Origin: Rhizophagus sp. LPA8_4_AMF | Taxonomy: Eukaryota; Glomeromycota; Glomeromycetes; Glomerales; Glomeraceae | Length of the DNA: 43,118 nucleotides | Direction of reading: 5' to 3' | Assembly: GCA_021464525.1 (NCBI GenBank) | Contig: JADRCO010000210.1 | Location: forward strand, 1 to 43,118 | Shown: positions 21,611 through 33,159 of the stretch, piece by piece | Layout: the number at the start of each line of letters is the position of its first letter | Position numbering within the stretch: position 1 is the first letter of the stretch | Notes under the pieces: model-generated | What the model was told of the DNA's origin: nothing | The model's database searches: none | The model's input: the letters and a program-made list of their open reading frames with translations, nothing else | Translations under genes and position numbers: made by a program

Positions 21611-24182
21611 ATGCAACAGTGGTTCATAGCTTTGTGTAGTATAGTCTTCTTATTTTCATGTGCTAATACGTATATACAAGCTAAGAGGCGTGCCTTCATT
21701 CTTACTTGTCTTGGTTTCACGGGAATATTGTTTTGTCTTTCTTTTTTAATTGCTGCCATCTCACTTCCTGGAAATAAAAAAATTAATGATTTAAATAAAG
21801 AAGAATTAATTATATGCCATATCACAGGAATATTGCTTGCAATACAATCAATGGCACTTTTTTCCATAGTATTCGCCTTATCGATTGAGCTTTATGTAAT
21901 GTTTAGGATTAAGAATAGAGCCATTAGAGATAGTTGTATATTGAAATTTATCATTGTTTTTTTCTGTTGTTTTCAACCTACCCTTTGTGTCTTATTAAAT
22001 ATAATCCTAATGTTAATTGATAAAATTCAAATTGTAGATATAATAGAAGGTGGATGGTGTAATGTTAAATGGGAAGGGAACATTTGGGGAGTAGTTTTCG
22101 TAAGAGTTCTCCCTCTTTTGTTTATTTCAATTCCCGGATCTTTTATAGCATGTAGGTATCGATCGAAATTAATACAAAAAAACATTATTATGATAGAAAT
22201 TTGGAACAAAAATTTTAAAAAAAAAATTAAAAAAATTTTGGGTCATGCGACATTATATAACTATTTTGTTTAATTTTCTTTATTTTCTGATTCTACACGA
22301 CTTTGGTTTTTTTTCTTTTTCTTTCCTTTTTTTTTAAAGGTCGTTTTTTCAATTGTACTGAGATTTTTTTTTTTTTTAATTTACAAGTGATCGAGAAATC
22401 GTCTAATATATTTATCTGAAAGGCTCGATCAAATATTAATTATATTAACGTGGTATTTAATGCTTTAACGCGTTTTTATGATAATCAGGTGCTGCAATAA
22501 TCCCATCTGTGATAATGGCAATTAAAGCTCAACGTAAGCATCGAGAATCTCTCAGTCAATCAGAAACGAATCCAACGATGACAACATCCCGCTCCAGAGA
22601 GGTTTCAAGTGATGCTATAGTTCGTCCAACATCACCAACATCACCAGTAACGGAAAGTTTACCATCTGATTTACCATCAACATCTCAAAGTTCTAACAAG
22701 ATACCTAATGAAGCCATAACACGAATGGCATTATATTGTATTTTATATACAATACTAGGTATTCCATATAGTATATATTCTCTGGTAAAATATTTTAAGT
22801 TTTGGAAGAAACCAATTGATTTGAGTGAAATAACGTTCTGTAATTATCTATCAGTTGGAATTGGTATGGCAACATTAACAATAATATTTTTCATATTTGC
22901 AACTAATGGTTCATCAATTAAGCAATATAAGGAAGCATATGTTTGGTGGAAATTTAATTGTTTTTCACCAGTCTATGATTTCATTACAGGGTAAATATAA
23001 AAATAAAATTTCTTTTTTAATTTTTTTAATTTTTTTTTTTTTGGCTAATACATATATAATTTTTTTAATTTTAGACGAAATAATGATTCAATTCATGTTA
23101 ATATAGTAAGAAATGTAGGATCAAATTCAGAAAAGGAACCTAGAGATAGTGTATCTATTTCTATAAGAACATTTGTAACAGAAGGAAATACGAATGAAAT
23201 GCAAGAGGAACTTCCAGCTACAGTATCAAGTAAAAATAGTATAACATCAAAAACTAAGAAAAGGTGGTCAATTATTGCAGCTTCACGAGAAAGTTTAATA
23301 GAAGCAGAAAAAGTAAAGAAAATATCAAATGAAAATACAGTATCGTCTGTTAAAGATGAAAATTCATCTCCCACAAAATCATTATTTAATCAAAAACCAA
23401 ATAGAAATAATTTATCAATGTCATCATCATCAACTTATTCATCAACTACCGCTACAGCGATAGATTCTTCAGAACCTTTACCACAACAAAATAATTGTAT
23501 AACAAGTTTATCAAATAAATCAGCTGTTCCAATATTGGGAGGACTTTCACCCGCACCAAGAAGAACTCCCCCACTTTCTAGCCCTTTAAGAGATTATAAT
23601 GATAATAACAAAGATGATGAAACAGTATCATCAACATCATCAATTAAACGATCATCATCACCACAATCACCACAAATAAGAAATAATTCAATTATACCAC
23701 GTCAATCAGCATCGGCTCCAACATCACCAATTTCACGACCAAATAGCATGAGAATTTCAGATCGGTATAATTCACCACGTAGATTTACATCCCCATTACG
23801 GAGACCTTCATCACCGATAGTATCATCATCTACGAGCTATAATGGTCAAGAAACACGTACAACGAATACAACATATGAAGATATGCGAGAATTCGATGAT
23901 GATGAAATCGAACCTTTTCCGTCATTGTTAAAAATAGGGAAACCCTTTAATGATGAGAAAGGAATATGGAGACCAGCAAGTACATCATCATTCTCTACAA
24001 GGTCTAGGATGAGCGCATATCATGCAAATAATATATGGAATAGACCGAATATCGAAACCATGAATAGATTATCATCATCACCAACATCCCCAACCACGCC
24101 AGGAAATCTATTCAGAAATAATCTTTCAATAGTAAATAATGATGTTAATGGAAGCAGTAATGGAAGCGAGAAAAACAAATAA
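21611..24182 (+). CDS. GPCR-like seven-TM receptor with long Ser/Pro-rich tail
   Basis: Three coding exons (21611-22151, 22489-22990, 23075-24182) join in frame to give 716 residues. Seven hydrophobic segments are visible near residues 4-22, 28-50, 67-95, 108-134, 154-185, 260-280 and 299-318. Residues 319-716 form a tail rich in Ser, Pro, Asn and Thr with S-P-x-S-P and R-P-x-S-P motifs, probably cytosolic and phosphorylated. Loop 3 is also Ser/Thr/Pro-rich. TM6 begins R-M-A-L and has a mid-helix Pro, and TM7 is followed by a short amphipathic turn and W-W-K. This recalls fungal STE3-type pheromone receptors, but I would not assign the ligand class from this alone. The start at 21611 is the first ATG of the frame; the ligand-facing N-terminus is very short. 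Exon 1 uses a GTAGGT donor, chosen because it alone keeps the frame. It likely acts at the plasma membrane. Confidence 0.7.
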
Positions 24183-25299
24183 GGATAGAAAGAATTCGTT
24201 AATTTTACTTAATTTTATAGATTGTTGCGGAATTGGGTGTTTGTTTTATTTAAATTAATTAATTTTATTTAGAAGTCATTTTTTGGTGGATGGTTTCTTT
24301 TAATTTTGAGAAAACATTTCATAACAAATTATCTAACCTTAACCGCAACTTTATATTATTATTTTTTATTATTTATTCGTAGATATTTTATTTTTTATTT
24401 TATTTTTTTTTATTTTCATTTTCATTTTTTTTTTTTATTGAAAGAATTTTTTTTTTTTTTTTTATTATATATATAAAAGTAACATCTACATAGACGGAAA
24501 AAAAGGAAGAGGGAAAAAAATATCGAAAGAAGGGAGAGCTGGCATCTCTTCATAAACTTATCAAAAGCATTCTTTTTTGGATATACAAACCATAATTCTC
24601 TCTCCTTTCTTTCTCCTCTTTTTTTTTTAATTGTAAATTTTTTTTATCATTTTACATATATATACTTTTTTAAAAAAATTTTTTAATCTATTTTTTTCTT
24701 TTTTTTTCAAATCGATTTTCCTTTTTTGTATAGTTTTTCTATTTATTTTATTTTATTTTTATTTTTTTATTTTATTTTATTTCTTGCATTTAATTCAAAA
24801 AAAGCCAAAAACATATATATCCTTTGACTAATTCGAAAAAAAAAACCATTAAAAATAATGAAAATAAAATTTTAATTAAAAATGAAACATGAAATAAATT
24901 ATTTATCCCCAATATGTAATAATATAAACCGGTACTTTAATTATTAAAAAAAAAACAAAATGATCTAAATGATCTAAACGAGACTTAATAATGGGTATTT
25001 TAATAAATGTTCGTCTATTTGTCATACGATACGATCTTTTTTTTTTAAAGAACTGCTCATTAATAAAAAGAATTTCCTTTTATATTTGAAAATCAGTACG
25101 AAAAAAGTATAATCATATGTCAAATATATTTCTTTGATCCACAAAAAAAAAAAAAATGATTTTAAAAAAGATACATATATAAAAATCTTTTTTATTTTTG
25201 GACCAATTTTTTAACTATTTTTTGCTTTCCTTTTTCTTTTTTTTTTTCAAAAAGAAAAAAAAAAAATTAATAATTTATAATTGATTAATTTAATTAATA
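24183..25299. other. Intergenic region, T-rich tracts
   Basis: 3' end of the receptor gene and promoter region of the reductase gene. Long T- and A-rich tracts (for example 24440-24470 and 24700-24780). No gene was seen. Confidence 0.5.
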
Positions 25300-26845
25300 A
25301 TGTCCACTATAACTGTTGCAGCTTCTGTCATCATTATCGGTGCTTTTTATTATTTTTTACCCGACTTTTTTCCTATAATTGTAGCTGTCGTGAGTGGTTT
25401 TTGGTTCAAGCATCTTTATCTAGATAAAAAAGATAAAAAAAGTATATATATATATTTTAATTTAATTTTAATTTTTAAGTCATAAAATATTCTTTCTTTA
25501 TATTTAAATATTCTTAATTTATATCGGAAAAGAAACGGTTCTTAACCCCGAAAAATGGCAAAAATTCACCCTTGTAGAAAAAACTAAAGTCTGTCATAAT
25601 GTAGCCATGTGAGTAATTTTATAATAAATTAGGTTATTATCAACATTTATTAATCTAATCTTTTTGAATCTCTTTTTAGATATCGATTTAGACTTCCTAA
25701 TCCTGATGATATTCTTGGACTTCCTATCGGACAGGTGAATTAACTAATTGATTTTTTAAAAATACGGCGAATTTAAAGTTAATTACCGAATTTTATATAG
25801 CATATTTCAATTCAAGCTGAAATTAATGGTAAAACTATTATAAGAAATTATACTCCAACTAGTTCTGATGATGATTTAGGACATTTCGATTTACTCGTAA
25901 AGGTAATTAATTTAAAGGAAAATTTTTTTCTTATCAACTTTGTTATTTATATAACAAGAATTGTTGTTATCCTATTTTTAGACTTATCCTAAAGGAAATA
26001 TATCTAAATTTATCGGAGAACTTGTAGTAGGACAAGAAATTACTGCAAGAGGACCAAAAGGTCAATTTAAATATAAACCTGGTCTAGTTAGAGCTCTTGG
26101 AATGATAGCTGGTAATTTATTATATAAAGTCAGTTAAATTAATTAAATTTGGTTATCTAGATTTTTTATCAATTTTCATATACAGGTGGTACTGGTATAA
26201 CACCAATGTTACAAGTAAGATCAATTTTTTTTTAAAAAAAAATAAAAAAATATATAAATATATATATATGTATGTATTAATAATGAATAATTATTTTATA
26301 GATCATTCGAGCAATAACAAAAAATCCTGATGATAAGACAACTGTCAGTTTGATTTTTGCAAATCAAACAGAAGAAGATATCTTATTAAAAAATGAATTA
26401 GATGAACTTGCTGCTAATCACAAAAATTTTAAAGTCTATTATTCCTTGGACAGGGTATTTACTATTATTATATTTTATGTTGTTTCAAGACATGTAACGC
26501 GTCCCATTTCGCGTCCCATTTCAAAATATTAAATATATATATATATTCTTTAGCCACCAATAGGTTGGACTGGAGAATCTGGTTTTGTTACTCCTGAAGT
26601 TATACAGAAATATTGTCCACCTCCAGCTGATGATATAAAAATTTTACTTTGTGGTCCACTTCCTATGGTTTCTGTAATGGCAAAACATTGTGAAGATTTA
26701 GGTTATAAAAAAGCCAGAGCTATTTCTAAATTAGAGGTAAATATTAAAAGTTTTTTTTTTTGATTTGATTTGATTATTGATAATTTATATTAATATTGAT
26801 ATTTGATTTCTTTATTTATTATAGGATCAGATCTTTAAATTCTAA
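25300..26845 (+). CDS. CBR1: NADH-cytochrome b5 reductase (membrane-anchored)
   Basis: Nine exons: 25300-25441, 25533-25608, 25680-25734, 25801-25902, 25982-26111, 26186-26214, 26302-26454, 26554-26736 and 26825-26845. They join in frame to 296 residues, normal for the family. Residues 4-37 form a hydrophobic N-terminal anchor, then a basic K-K-D-K-K stretch. V-L-N-P-E-K-W starts the FAD domain. R-N-Y-T-P-T-S (106-112) is the FAD-binding motif, G-G-T-G-I-T-P-M (169-176) the nucleotide-binding loop, and C-G-P (262-264) the NADH-binding motif. The C-terminus is D-Q-I-F-K-F, close to the usual end. It passes electrons from NADH through FAD to cytochrome b5 at the ER or outer mitochondrial membrane, for sterol and fatty-acid desaturation. 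Introns are 66-99 bases, and exons 6 and 9 are only 29 and 21 bases. All key motifs are intact. It faces MIM1 tail to tail. It could be the mitochondrial MCR1 type, but the short anchor favours CBR1. Confidence 0.93.
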
Positions 26846-27197
26846 GGAAAAAAAATGATTCTTTTTTTATGAATGGAATTTTAACTGAACGATCAGTAAT
26901 AATATATCAATCAATCTAAATTTAATTATTTAAAGATTCTTGTTAATTAATATAAAGAATTTTCTATAATATAATGAGAATAAATATATAAACTTTTTGA
27001 TGAATTTTTCACATTATACTCTTGTGAAAAAATAATTAACTTAATCCAACATGATAAAAAGAAAAATATTAAATCTTTTAAGTCAAATGATTATTATAAT
27101 TATCGTTGATATTGTAAAAAAAAAAAACTACATTGCCCTTTTAATACCTACATCAATTCCAATATTAAACAATTTCATCGTATAATTAATTAATTAA
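26846..27197. other. Convergent 3' intergenic region
   Basis: About 350 bases between the stop codons of the reductase and MIM1 genes, AT-rich, with an (ATTA)n tract at 27186-27200. It should contain both polyadenylation regions. No gene was seen. Confidence 0.5.
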
Positions 27198-27761
27198 TTA
27201 TACAATAGGACCAGCAGGTGCCATTTGAGCATAAACCATTTCAGTTTCCTCTTCAATAACTTCTTTACCATCAACCATTTTTGTCCTTTTTGTTTTGATT
27301 TCACCAAGTCCAGTACCATATTTTCTTCTAGGTCCAAGTGGTATAACATTTCTTCCACCTACTAAAGGTAAATTTCTAATACCAAACCATCCCATTCTAA
27401 ATGCAAGTTCATTTGCACAAATTTCACCAAATCCTAACATAACTCCGTTTATAAAAGGAAATACAAAATTCATAGTAAAAATTTGTAAAAATGAAATAAA
27501 TTTTGGATGTCGATAAAATGGTACTACGACTTGTGAATCTCTTTGATTATTATTATGATAAGGATCATCACCAGTTTGTGAATCTCTTCTAGTTGAATCT
27601 CTTGCTCTAGAACTAAATAATCTGTGACGATCTTGATGAGGAGTTGTTGGAGAATCTCCCGTATGAGCTGGACTACCAATTGAAGTATTTAAAAGTACAT
27701 GCGGAATCATATCATCTGCTTGTGTAGTCGCAGCAAGAAGAGGGGAAGTGGTTTCACTCAT
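27198..27761 (-). CDS. MIM1: Mitochondrial outer-membrane import protein MIM1 (TOM13 family)
   Basis: 187 residues without introns. Residues 1-80 are polar and disordered, rich in Ser, Thr, Asp and Arg. The family core follows: a single membrane segment (about 92-112) with F-P-F-I-N-G-V-M-L-G-F-G-E (101-113), then N-E-L-A-F-R-M-G-W-F. This matches yeast Mim1 (L-P-F-L-N-G-M-M-L-G-F-G-E ... H-E-L-C-W-R), including the glycine-rich helix face used for oligomerisation. Mim1 helps insert alpha-helical proteins into the mitochondrial outer membrane and supports TOM assembly. The protein is longer than yeast Mim1 (about 113 residues) through a longer N-terminal region and a charged C-terminal extension with V-D-G-K-E-V-I-E-E-E. 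Such extensions are usual in other fungi. The ATG at 27761 is followed by S-E-T-T and preceded by a long A/T tract. Confidence 0.9.
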   Translation of the reverse strand: MSETTSPLLAATTQADDMIPHVLLNTSIGSPAHTGDSPTTPHQDRHRLFSSRARDSTRRDSQTGDDPYHNNNQRDSQVVVPFYRHPKFISFLQIFTMNFVFPFINGVMLGFGEICANELAFRMGWFGIRNLPLVGGRNVIPLGPRRKYGTGLGEIKTKRTKMVDGKEVIEEETEMVYAQMAPAGPIV

Positions 27762-28576
27762 TTTTTGAAAAAAAAAAAAAAAAAATAATTCAACCCTTAA
27801 AAGAGATAAAAATAATAAAATTGGTAAATGATGCGTTACAAATATATTAATTATAAAAAATTGAAAAGTTTTATTTACTCGACTTTTTAAGTATAAAAAA
27901 CTCCCTCTTTTACGTGAAAACGCAAATGAATTAGAAAAAAAAACAAAATGTTAAGTTTAGGAAAAAAAAAAAGCGTTACGAGTTTAACAACAAAAAATAA
28001 AACTCTTACTTTTAAAATTAACCGGTCTATTAGTAAAATAATTAAAGAGGTTAACTCGATAAACTCGTAAAAAAAAAAAATAAAAGAAAAAACACGCATT
28101 TTATAATAATAATGTCGTTATCTTTGTATCAATATGACGCACTTATGTTTGTGCATTGTCTAATACCTATATTGTTAAAATTAGCATGACATCATCACAT
28201 GATTATATTAGATCATCACATAATTCTCTGTATGAGAAAATTCTTTGTTGAATTAAAATTACAATGAATTAGCCTCAAATGGTGTTTTGTAATAAGTAAA
28301 AACTATTATTAATTATAAAAATCGACCGGCTTTAAAAAAAAATCGCTTTATATCAAAGGCTCAAACCGATAAATAATAATAAAAATACCGTATTTTCCCA
28401 GTATAATTTTTTAATTATTATTATTTCGATGATTATAGTTGATTCAATTAATTAAAATTCGTTGAATCAGGAGTTCAAACCATTTGTAATTATTATTATA
28501 AATGATTTATTATGGAATGATTTTATTATATGAATTGAATTTATGAAGTGCACTTTAATATTACACTTTTAATATT
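27762..28576. other. Upstream region of MIM1, no gene
   Basis: AT-rich promoter-side sequence. The minus frame at 27887-28099 is low-complexity and unlikely to be coding. Nothing else was seen. Confidence 0.4.
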
Positions 28577-28711
28577 CACTGCAAAATAAAGGTTTACATG
28601 AATATTCACGGTCATTTGGGTAGATTTGTACGTTGTACACGGGGGTATTATGTGTACCATGGTACTATAAACAGGGGTATCGTGTGCCTGGAAAATCTTT
28701 AATTTACAGTG
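28577..28711. mobile_element. ~135-bp MITE with CACTGTAAA-type ends
   Basis: CACTGCAAAATAAAGGTTT on the left matches the reverse complement of the right end (CACTGTAAATTAAAGATTT) at most positions. The interior includes two similar segments, CACGGGGGTATTATGTG and ACAGGGGTATCGTGTG. No target duplication can be seen. Short open frames here are not genes. Confidence 0.5.
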
Positions 28712-29402
28712 ATGCACGTTTACCAATATTACTATAATTAAATGTATTTTTCAAAATTATTATGTAAAAAGAGATTTTTAAAGGTTAGTTAGCCCGAAAA
28801 TTTGAAGAACCATACCGCACAAACCCAAGTTTGAACGATTCTAAAAATTAAACCCGACCCCACAAAAGAGTTCCAAAAATTAATTTTCATCCCTTGTTGA
28901 TCAACTATTATGAACATATGAAAATTTACGGAATTTTCTTTTAAAAAATTTACGATTAATAAAAATTCTTCCAAAAAGTTATATATTTAACTTGAAGAAT
29001 TAAAATGTAATTTAATTATCAAATCAGATAAAAATTTCGATGAAAATCTTAATTCAACGTGCAAGGTGAATCAGAAACGTGGTTAAAAACTTTAGTTTCA
29101 TATCTCAGCTGATACAGATCCAAAACGATGTTTGTAAAATAAAGTTCAAACGCATGTGAAACAGAATATTTTTCGTTTAATAAACAAATTATTTATTATT
29201 ATTTTTTTTTTTTTTATCTAACTAAATTTATCAAAATAAAATTGAAAAAAATAAATAAATTAATTAAAATAGTCAATTATAATAATAATAAAAAAAAAAA
29301 TAAAAGAGTATTATAGACTTAGTAATTTTTGTAACATATTAGTTTCATATCAATTTTAAGTATTTTTTTTTTTTCATAATCTAGACAGTTTCATATGATG
29401 AT
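28712..29402. other. Intergenic region without a gene
   Basis: No recognised coding or repeat signal. The frame at 28789-28974 (minus) shows no recognisable feature. It includes the 3' region of the following minus-strand HMG gene. Confidence 0.4.
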
Positions 29403-30167
29403 TTAAATCATATAATGAAGAAAAAAATCCGGAGAAAAATAATTTTGTGGAACAATTGAAGGTTGAAGATTAAAATCTTCAAAAGGAGGAAGAAAATTAT
29501 TAAATAAAACTAAATTACATGGATTTGTTGCGGGGATATTATGTGTTGAACTCATTTCTAATGATGAAAAAATTTGAGGTATTTGACTCATATCCATTGA
29601 ATTTGTATTTTCCTGAAAGAAGGAAGGATCCAAAGAACTTGAAGAAGAAATATTAATTGAATTGGTTTGTTGTTGCAATTGTTGCTGTATTATATTTTCA
29701 TTTTCTATTTGTTGTTGTTTTTCTTTGACTAATAAAAGTTCTTTTTTACGTTTTTCATAAAGTAATTTAGCATCATTAGCTAATTGAGTATAAGTTTTTT
29801 TAACATCACAAGGTTCTTTTTTCCATAATCTACTAGCGAAATAAGAAACATCTTGCATTGTTAAACACATTCTTTTATTTTTTAATTGTCTACAAAATTC
29901 CATACGATAAGCGATAAATGCGTTAGGAAATTTTACATTTGATTCTTTTTTTCTTTTATAATTTATTCCACTCGAAAGTTTTCTCGAAGAAGTAGAAGGA
30001 GGAGTTTTTGGCATTAATAATTCAGGAGTTATAAGAGGAGGATATAATGGTCGAATTTCATTCATAAATTTTTCAATATCATCATGATTAGTGTTATCGT
30101 TGTTATCGATTTTTAAATTTTCTTTTTTATCGATCATATCAATTGTTTTATTATTATTATTTTCCAT
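29403..30167 (-). CDS. MATA-type HMG-box transcription factor
   Basis: 254 residues, no intron. The N-terminus is Asn/Asp-rich, followed by R-P-L-Y-P-P-L-I-T-P-E-L-L (39-51), a short motif that precedes the box in many Glomeromycotina members. The HMG box spans about residues 79-145: P-N-A-F-I-A-Y-R near its start, then S-R-L-W-K-K-E and A-K-L-L-Y-E-K-R-K-K in helix 3. The N-A-F-I-x-Y-R signature marks the MATA_HMG subgroup, which binds DNA in the minor groove. After the box come a Gln-rich helix (147-170) and a Ser/Asn-rich tail. Related proteins act in mating-type determination in other fungi, but Rhizophagus relatives carry many copies, so a sex role cannot be assumed. The start is the first ATG, downstream of very long T tracts. 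Confidence 0.88.
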   Translation of the reverse strand: MENNNNKTIDMIDKKENLKIDNNDNTNHDDIEKFMNEIRPLYPPLITPELLMPKTPPSTSSRKLSSGINYKRKKESNVKFPNAFIAYRMEFCRQLKNKRMCLTMQDVSYFASRLWKKEPCDVKKTYTQLANDAKLLYEKRKKELLLVKEKQQQIENENIIQQQLQQQTNSINISSSSSLDPSFFQENTNSMDMSQIPQIFSSLEMSSTHNIPATNPCNLVLFNNFLPPFEDFNLQPSIVPQNYFSPDFFLHYMI

Positions 30168-30176
30168 GATTTCTTC

Positions 30177-30228
30177 TTTTTTTTTTTTTTTTGTTTTTTT
30201 TTTTATTTAAAATTAAAATTTTTTTTTT

Positions 30229-30260
<32 letters not shown>

Positions 30261-30360
30261 TTTTTTGGTTTTTTTATTAATTAAAAATCAAAAGTTTTTT
30301 TTTTTTTTTTTAAAAAAATTTTAATTTTTTTTTAAAAAAAAATTATTTTTTTTTCTAAAT
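30177..30360. promoter_or_regulatory. Long T-rich tract upstream of the HMG gene
   Basis: Almost pure T runs (on the plus strand) interrupted by short A runs, directly upstream of the minus-strand HMG start codon. On the gene's own strand this is a long poly(dA) tract, which in fungi tends to exclude nucleosomes from promoters. That role is inferred. Assembly length of such tracts is often unreliable. Confidence 0.4.
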
Positions 30361-31268
30361 TTTTTAAGAGGGAATTCAACGATATTTATAAAAACTTTAA
30401 AAAAAATTACAAAAAAATTTTTAAAATGACGGGTTTTAAATGCACAAAATATAGATTAACAAATAATAAATAAATAATATATATAACTGTTCAGACCTCC
30501 TTGATTTCATAATTTGTAAAATTTTAGGTGAGATGATACATATAATGTATTGTATCAAAAAAGAAAAAAGTGTTACATTAATAAAGTATTTCGAAACGAG
30601 GATCAAAATTCATTAATTCATAATTTTCTTTTTCAATGATATTGTATTTAATGCTATATTAAGAAATATTATCCCGACATTATGTTTTAAGTTTACAATT
30701 TAAGATGCGAGACCGGAACATAAAAGATATTCAAAGGAGTCTAAAAATCTGATTTGCAAAAAAAAAATAAAAATAAAAAATCCACTAACCAAATATTATT
30801 TAATATTGATAATCGAGTTAAACAAATTTGGAAAAACATAATTTAAAAAATTTCAAAAAATAAAAAAAAATTATATTAACGAATTAATTATTTAGATTAT
30901 TCAGTTAGTCGGACTCGTTATAATTTGGAAAATTCACCGAATTAATATCTATTTTAAATTATTATATTTAATACAATCAAAAAAAGTAAGTAAAATGTGG
31001 ATTTTTTCTTAATAAAATTTTTATAATTTTAATTAAAATTCAAGTTTTTCCATTATCTAATCTCAAAATAGATATTGTCAAAAGTAACAGTTTTAAATTA
31101 TATTAAAATTTATTTTGTTACCTTAACCTAATACGAACCCTTTAATATTAATTTATTATCCCCTGTTACATTTATTATTGGTTACATTTTGATTATTTAG
31201 ATATTTATAAATACAAAATTTACAATACAATTCATTACATTATTGTTTACAAAGTCTTCTTTTTTTTT
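30361..31268. other. Intergenic region without a gene
   Basis: AT-rich, no coding frame. It lies between the HMG gene promoter and the 3' end of the first 7TM gene. Confidence 0.45.
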
Positions 31269-32731
31269 TTACAATTCATTAAAAACTCTAAAATTAGGTT
31301 CAATGTTAAATTGTAAAATAGAAATTTGTATTGAATCTTCATTTTGTAACGGAAGAGGCGGGGAAGGATGCGAATTTTGAATACTATGTCGATTTGATTG
31401 AATTTCTTGATTATTATTATTACTCCAATTAGATTCCAATTGACTGCTCGCACGCGTCATAGATTGAGGATATTTAAACGAACTTAACGTTTGTTGACTA
31501 TTATTATTATAATGTCTATGACTAGATTCATATTCACTATATATGTAAGTACGTTGTTCGTCCCAACCTATAAATAGAAATTTTTATTTTAAAAAAAAGG
31601 AAATTCATTTAAATTATATCAGATATTTAAATTAAATGCTTTGTATTTAAAATTACCTGATTTAGATTTTAATATGTCACTAGAAAAAAAAAAAAATAAA
31701 AATCAAATATATTATTAATAAGTATACAAATTTTATTATATACATACTGTATAAATATTATGTACGCACGCTTGTACTTACACATTAATTGTAACAGATA
31801 AAATTATGATGATAGAAGTCGGCATAATAATATTTAATGCTATGCAATAAATAATATTTAATGTTATATTTGATAAAACATTATTGGAAATTATGATTAA
31901 AAGTAAAGCAATTGAAGAACAAAAATATGTCAATCCAAATATCCAATTATATAATTGCATTCTAAATAAATCAACCTTGAAGGTTTTTATATGCAATAAA
32001 CGATCATTTTTACGATTGAAACTTGACCACCTTTCATCATTTATTCCAACTAATCTTAAACTTGATTTTGCAAGAGATACTAATAATCTACCATAATAAA
32101 TAATTAATAATAAACTAATATTACATGGAATCAAAATTGATATTAAAACACATTTTTTCATAATTATCAAATTATTTAATAATTTTTCTCTGTTAATAAT
32201 ATTTCCTTCATTAAGTTGATTATTAAAATAATGGGATAAAATAGAGGAAATTGTTGTCATACTAAATAATGTAAATAAAAGTAGTGACCACATTAATGTA
32301 ATAAATCGTTTTTTACCTCCTGGTATTAAAATGGTTTTATACTTATTATTTGTATTTTGATTAAGATTTAATCTTGGTATAACTTGAATCACGATTGACA
32401 GATAAACAAATATTGCTACAATGCCAGGCCACCAAGAAATAATAAATATCAATTCTCGAAGTAATGTTTCATCATTAAAAAAATCAAATAATATGACGGA
32501 ACAGCAAAATAATCTCGTCGTACAAAAAATTAATGACCAACCTCTAATATAATTTATTTTCCATTTTAATAATATCAGACTACATACACTTAATACAACA
32601 CATAATCCGTTAAGTAATACACCTCCCATTATAATATTTCTAAAAATATTCTCTTGTTCTCCACAATCACATAAAGCATATGTCCAAACACAATATTCTT
32701 TTTCTACGAGGAAATTTTTATTACATTTCAT
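31269..32731 (-). CDS. Seven-TM membrane protein, Glomeromycotina family A (paralogue of the divergent neighbour)
   Basis: Three exons (32731-31782, 31679-31657, 31567-31269 on the minus strand) join in frame to 423 residues; exon 2 is only 23 bases. Seven hydrophobic segments lie near residues 33-55, 64-84, 92-117, 144-165, 189-212, 259-282 and 288-314. A Cys-rich N-terminus (C-V-W-T-Y-A-L-C-D-C) precedes TM1. Motifs shared with the neighbouring gene are S-W-x-P-G before TM3, V/I-P-R/K-L-x-L after it, Y-Y-G-R-x-L after TM5 and N-D-E-R in the last cytosolic loop. The tail after TM7 is Asn/Ser/Gln-rich. The topology suits a receptor, but I know no ligand or precise family. The start is supported by alignment with the paralogue. 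Confidence 0.75.
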
Positions 32732-33159
32732 CTTATAAATATGTACTACAACAGGTTGAAATTCATTAAATAAAAAAAGAAAAAGAAAAAAAAAAAAAAC
32801 TTATTGCAAGTTTTAAAAAAATAGCTCGACTATTTATTACTTAATTTGAGGGACATAATGTTCATTCTAATTTAAGTAATTCATTTATTCTCCCTTTATG
32901 AATGGATGGACCTTTTTATTATTAATTATTGTACATTTAGAAAATTATCGATTTTTGGAAATTCTGTTCCGCCGAAAGTCCGAATTTGGATCTTCTTCAA
33001 ACCCCCTATTTCTTTCAACGAAATTCATTCATACTTAAAAGGAATCGGAGAAATGGAAAAATGTATAGTTGGTTTGTTTATAAATATTGGATTCATTATA
33101 AATACTCTTGTAAATAAACAAACATTATATGATACATTTTTTTTTTTTTATTTTTTAAA
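32732..33159. promoter_or_regulatory. Shared promoter region of the divergent 7TM pair
   Basis: 428 bases separate the two start codons. The short plus-strand frame at 32906-33163 is not conserved with anything recognised. The region must hold both promoters. A/T tracts lie near each start (32770-32800 and 33138-33150). Confidence 0.45.

Noticed and set aside
21472-21867. 131-codon minus frame overlapping the receptor gene
   Set aside because: Antisense shadow of the first receptor exon, which has clear membrane segments and in-frame splicing on the plus strand.
27295-27516. 73-codon plus frame
   Set aside because: Antisense shadow of MIM1.
31884-32096. 70-codon plus frame
   Set aside because: Antisense shadow of the minus-strand 7TM gene.
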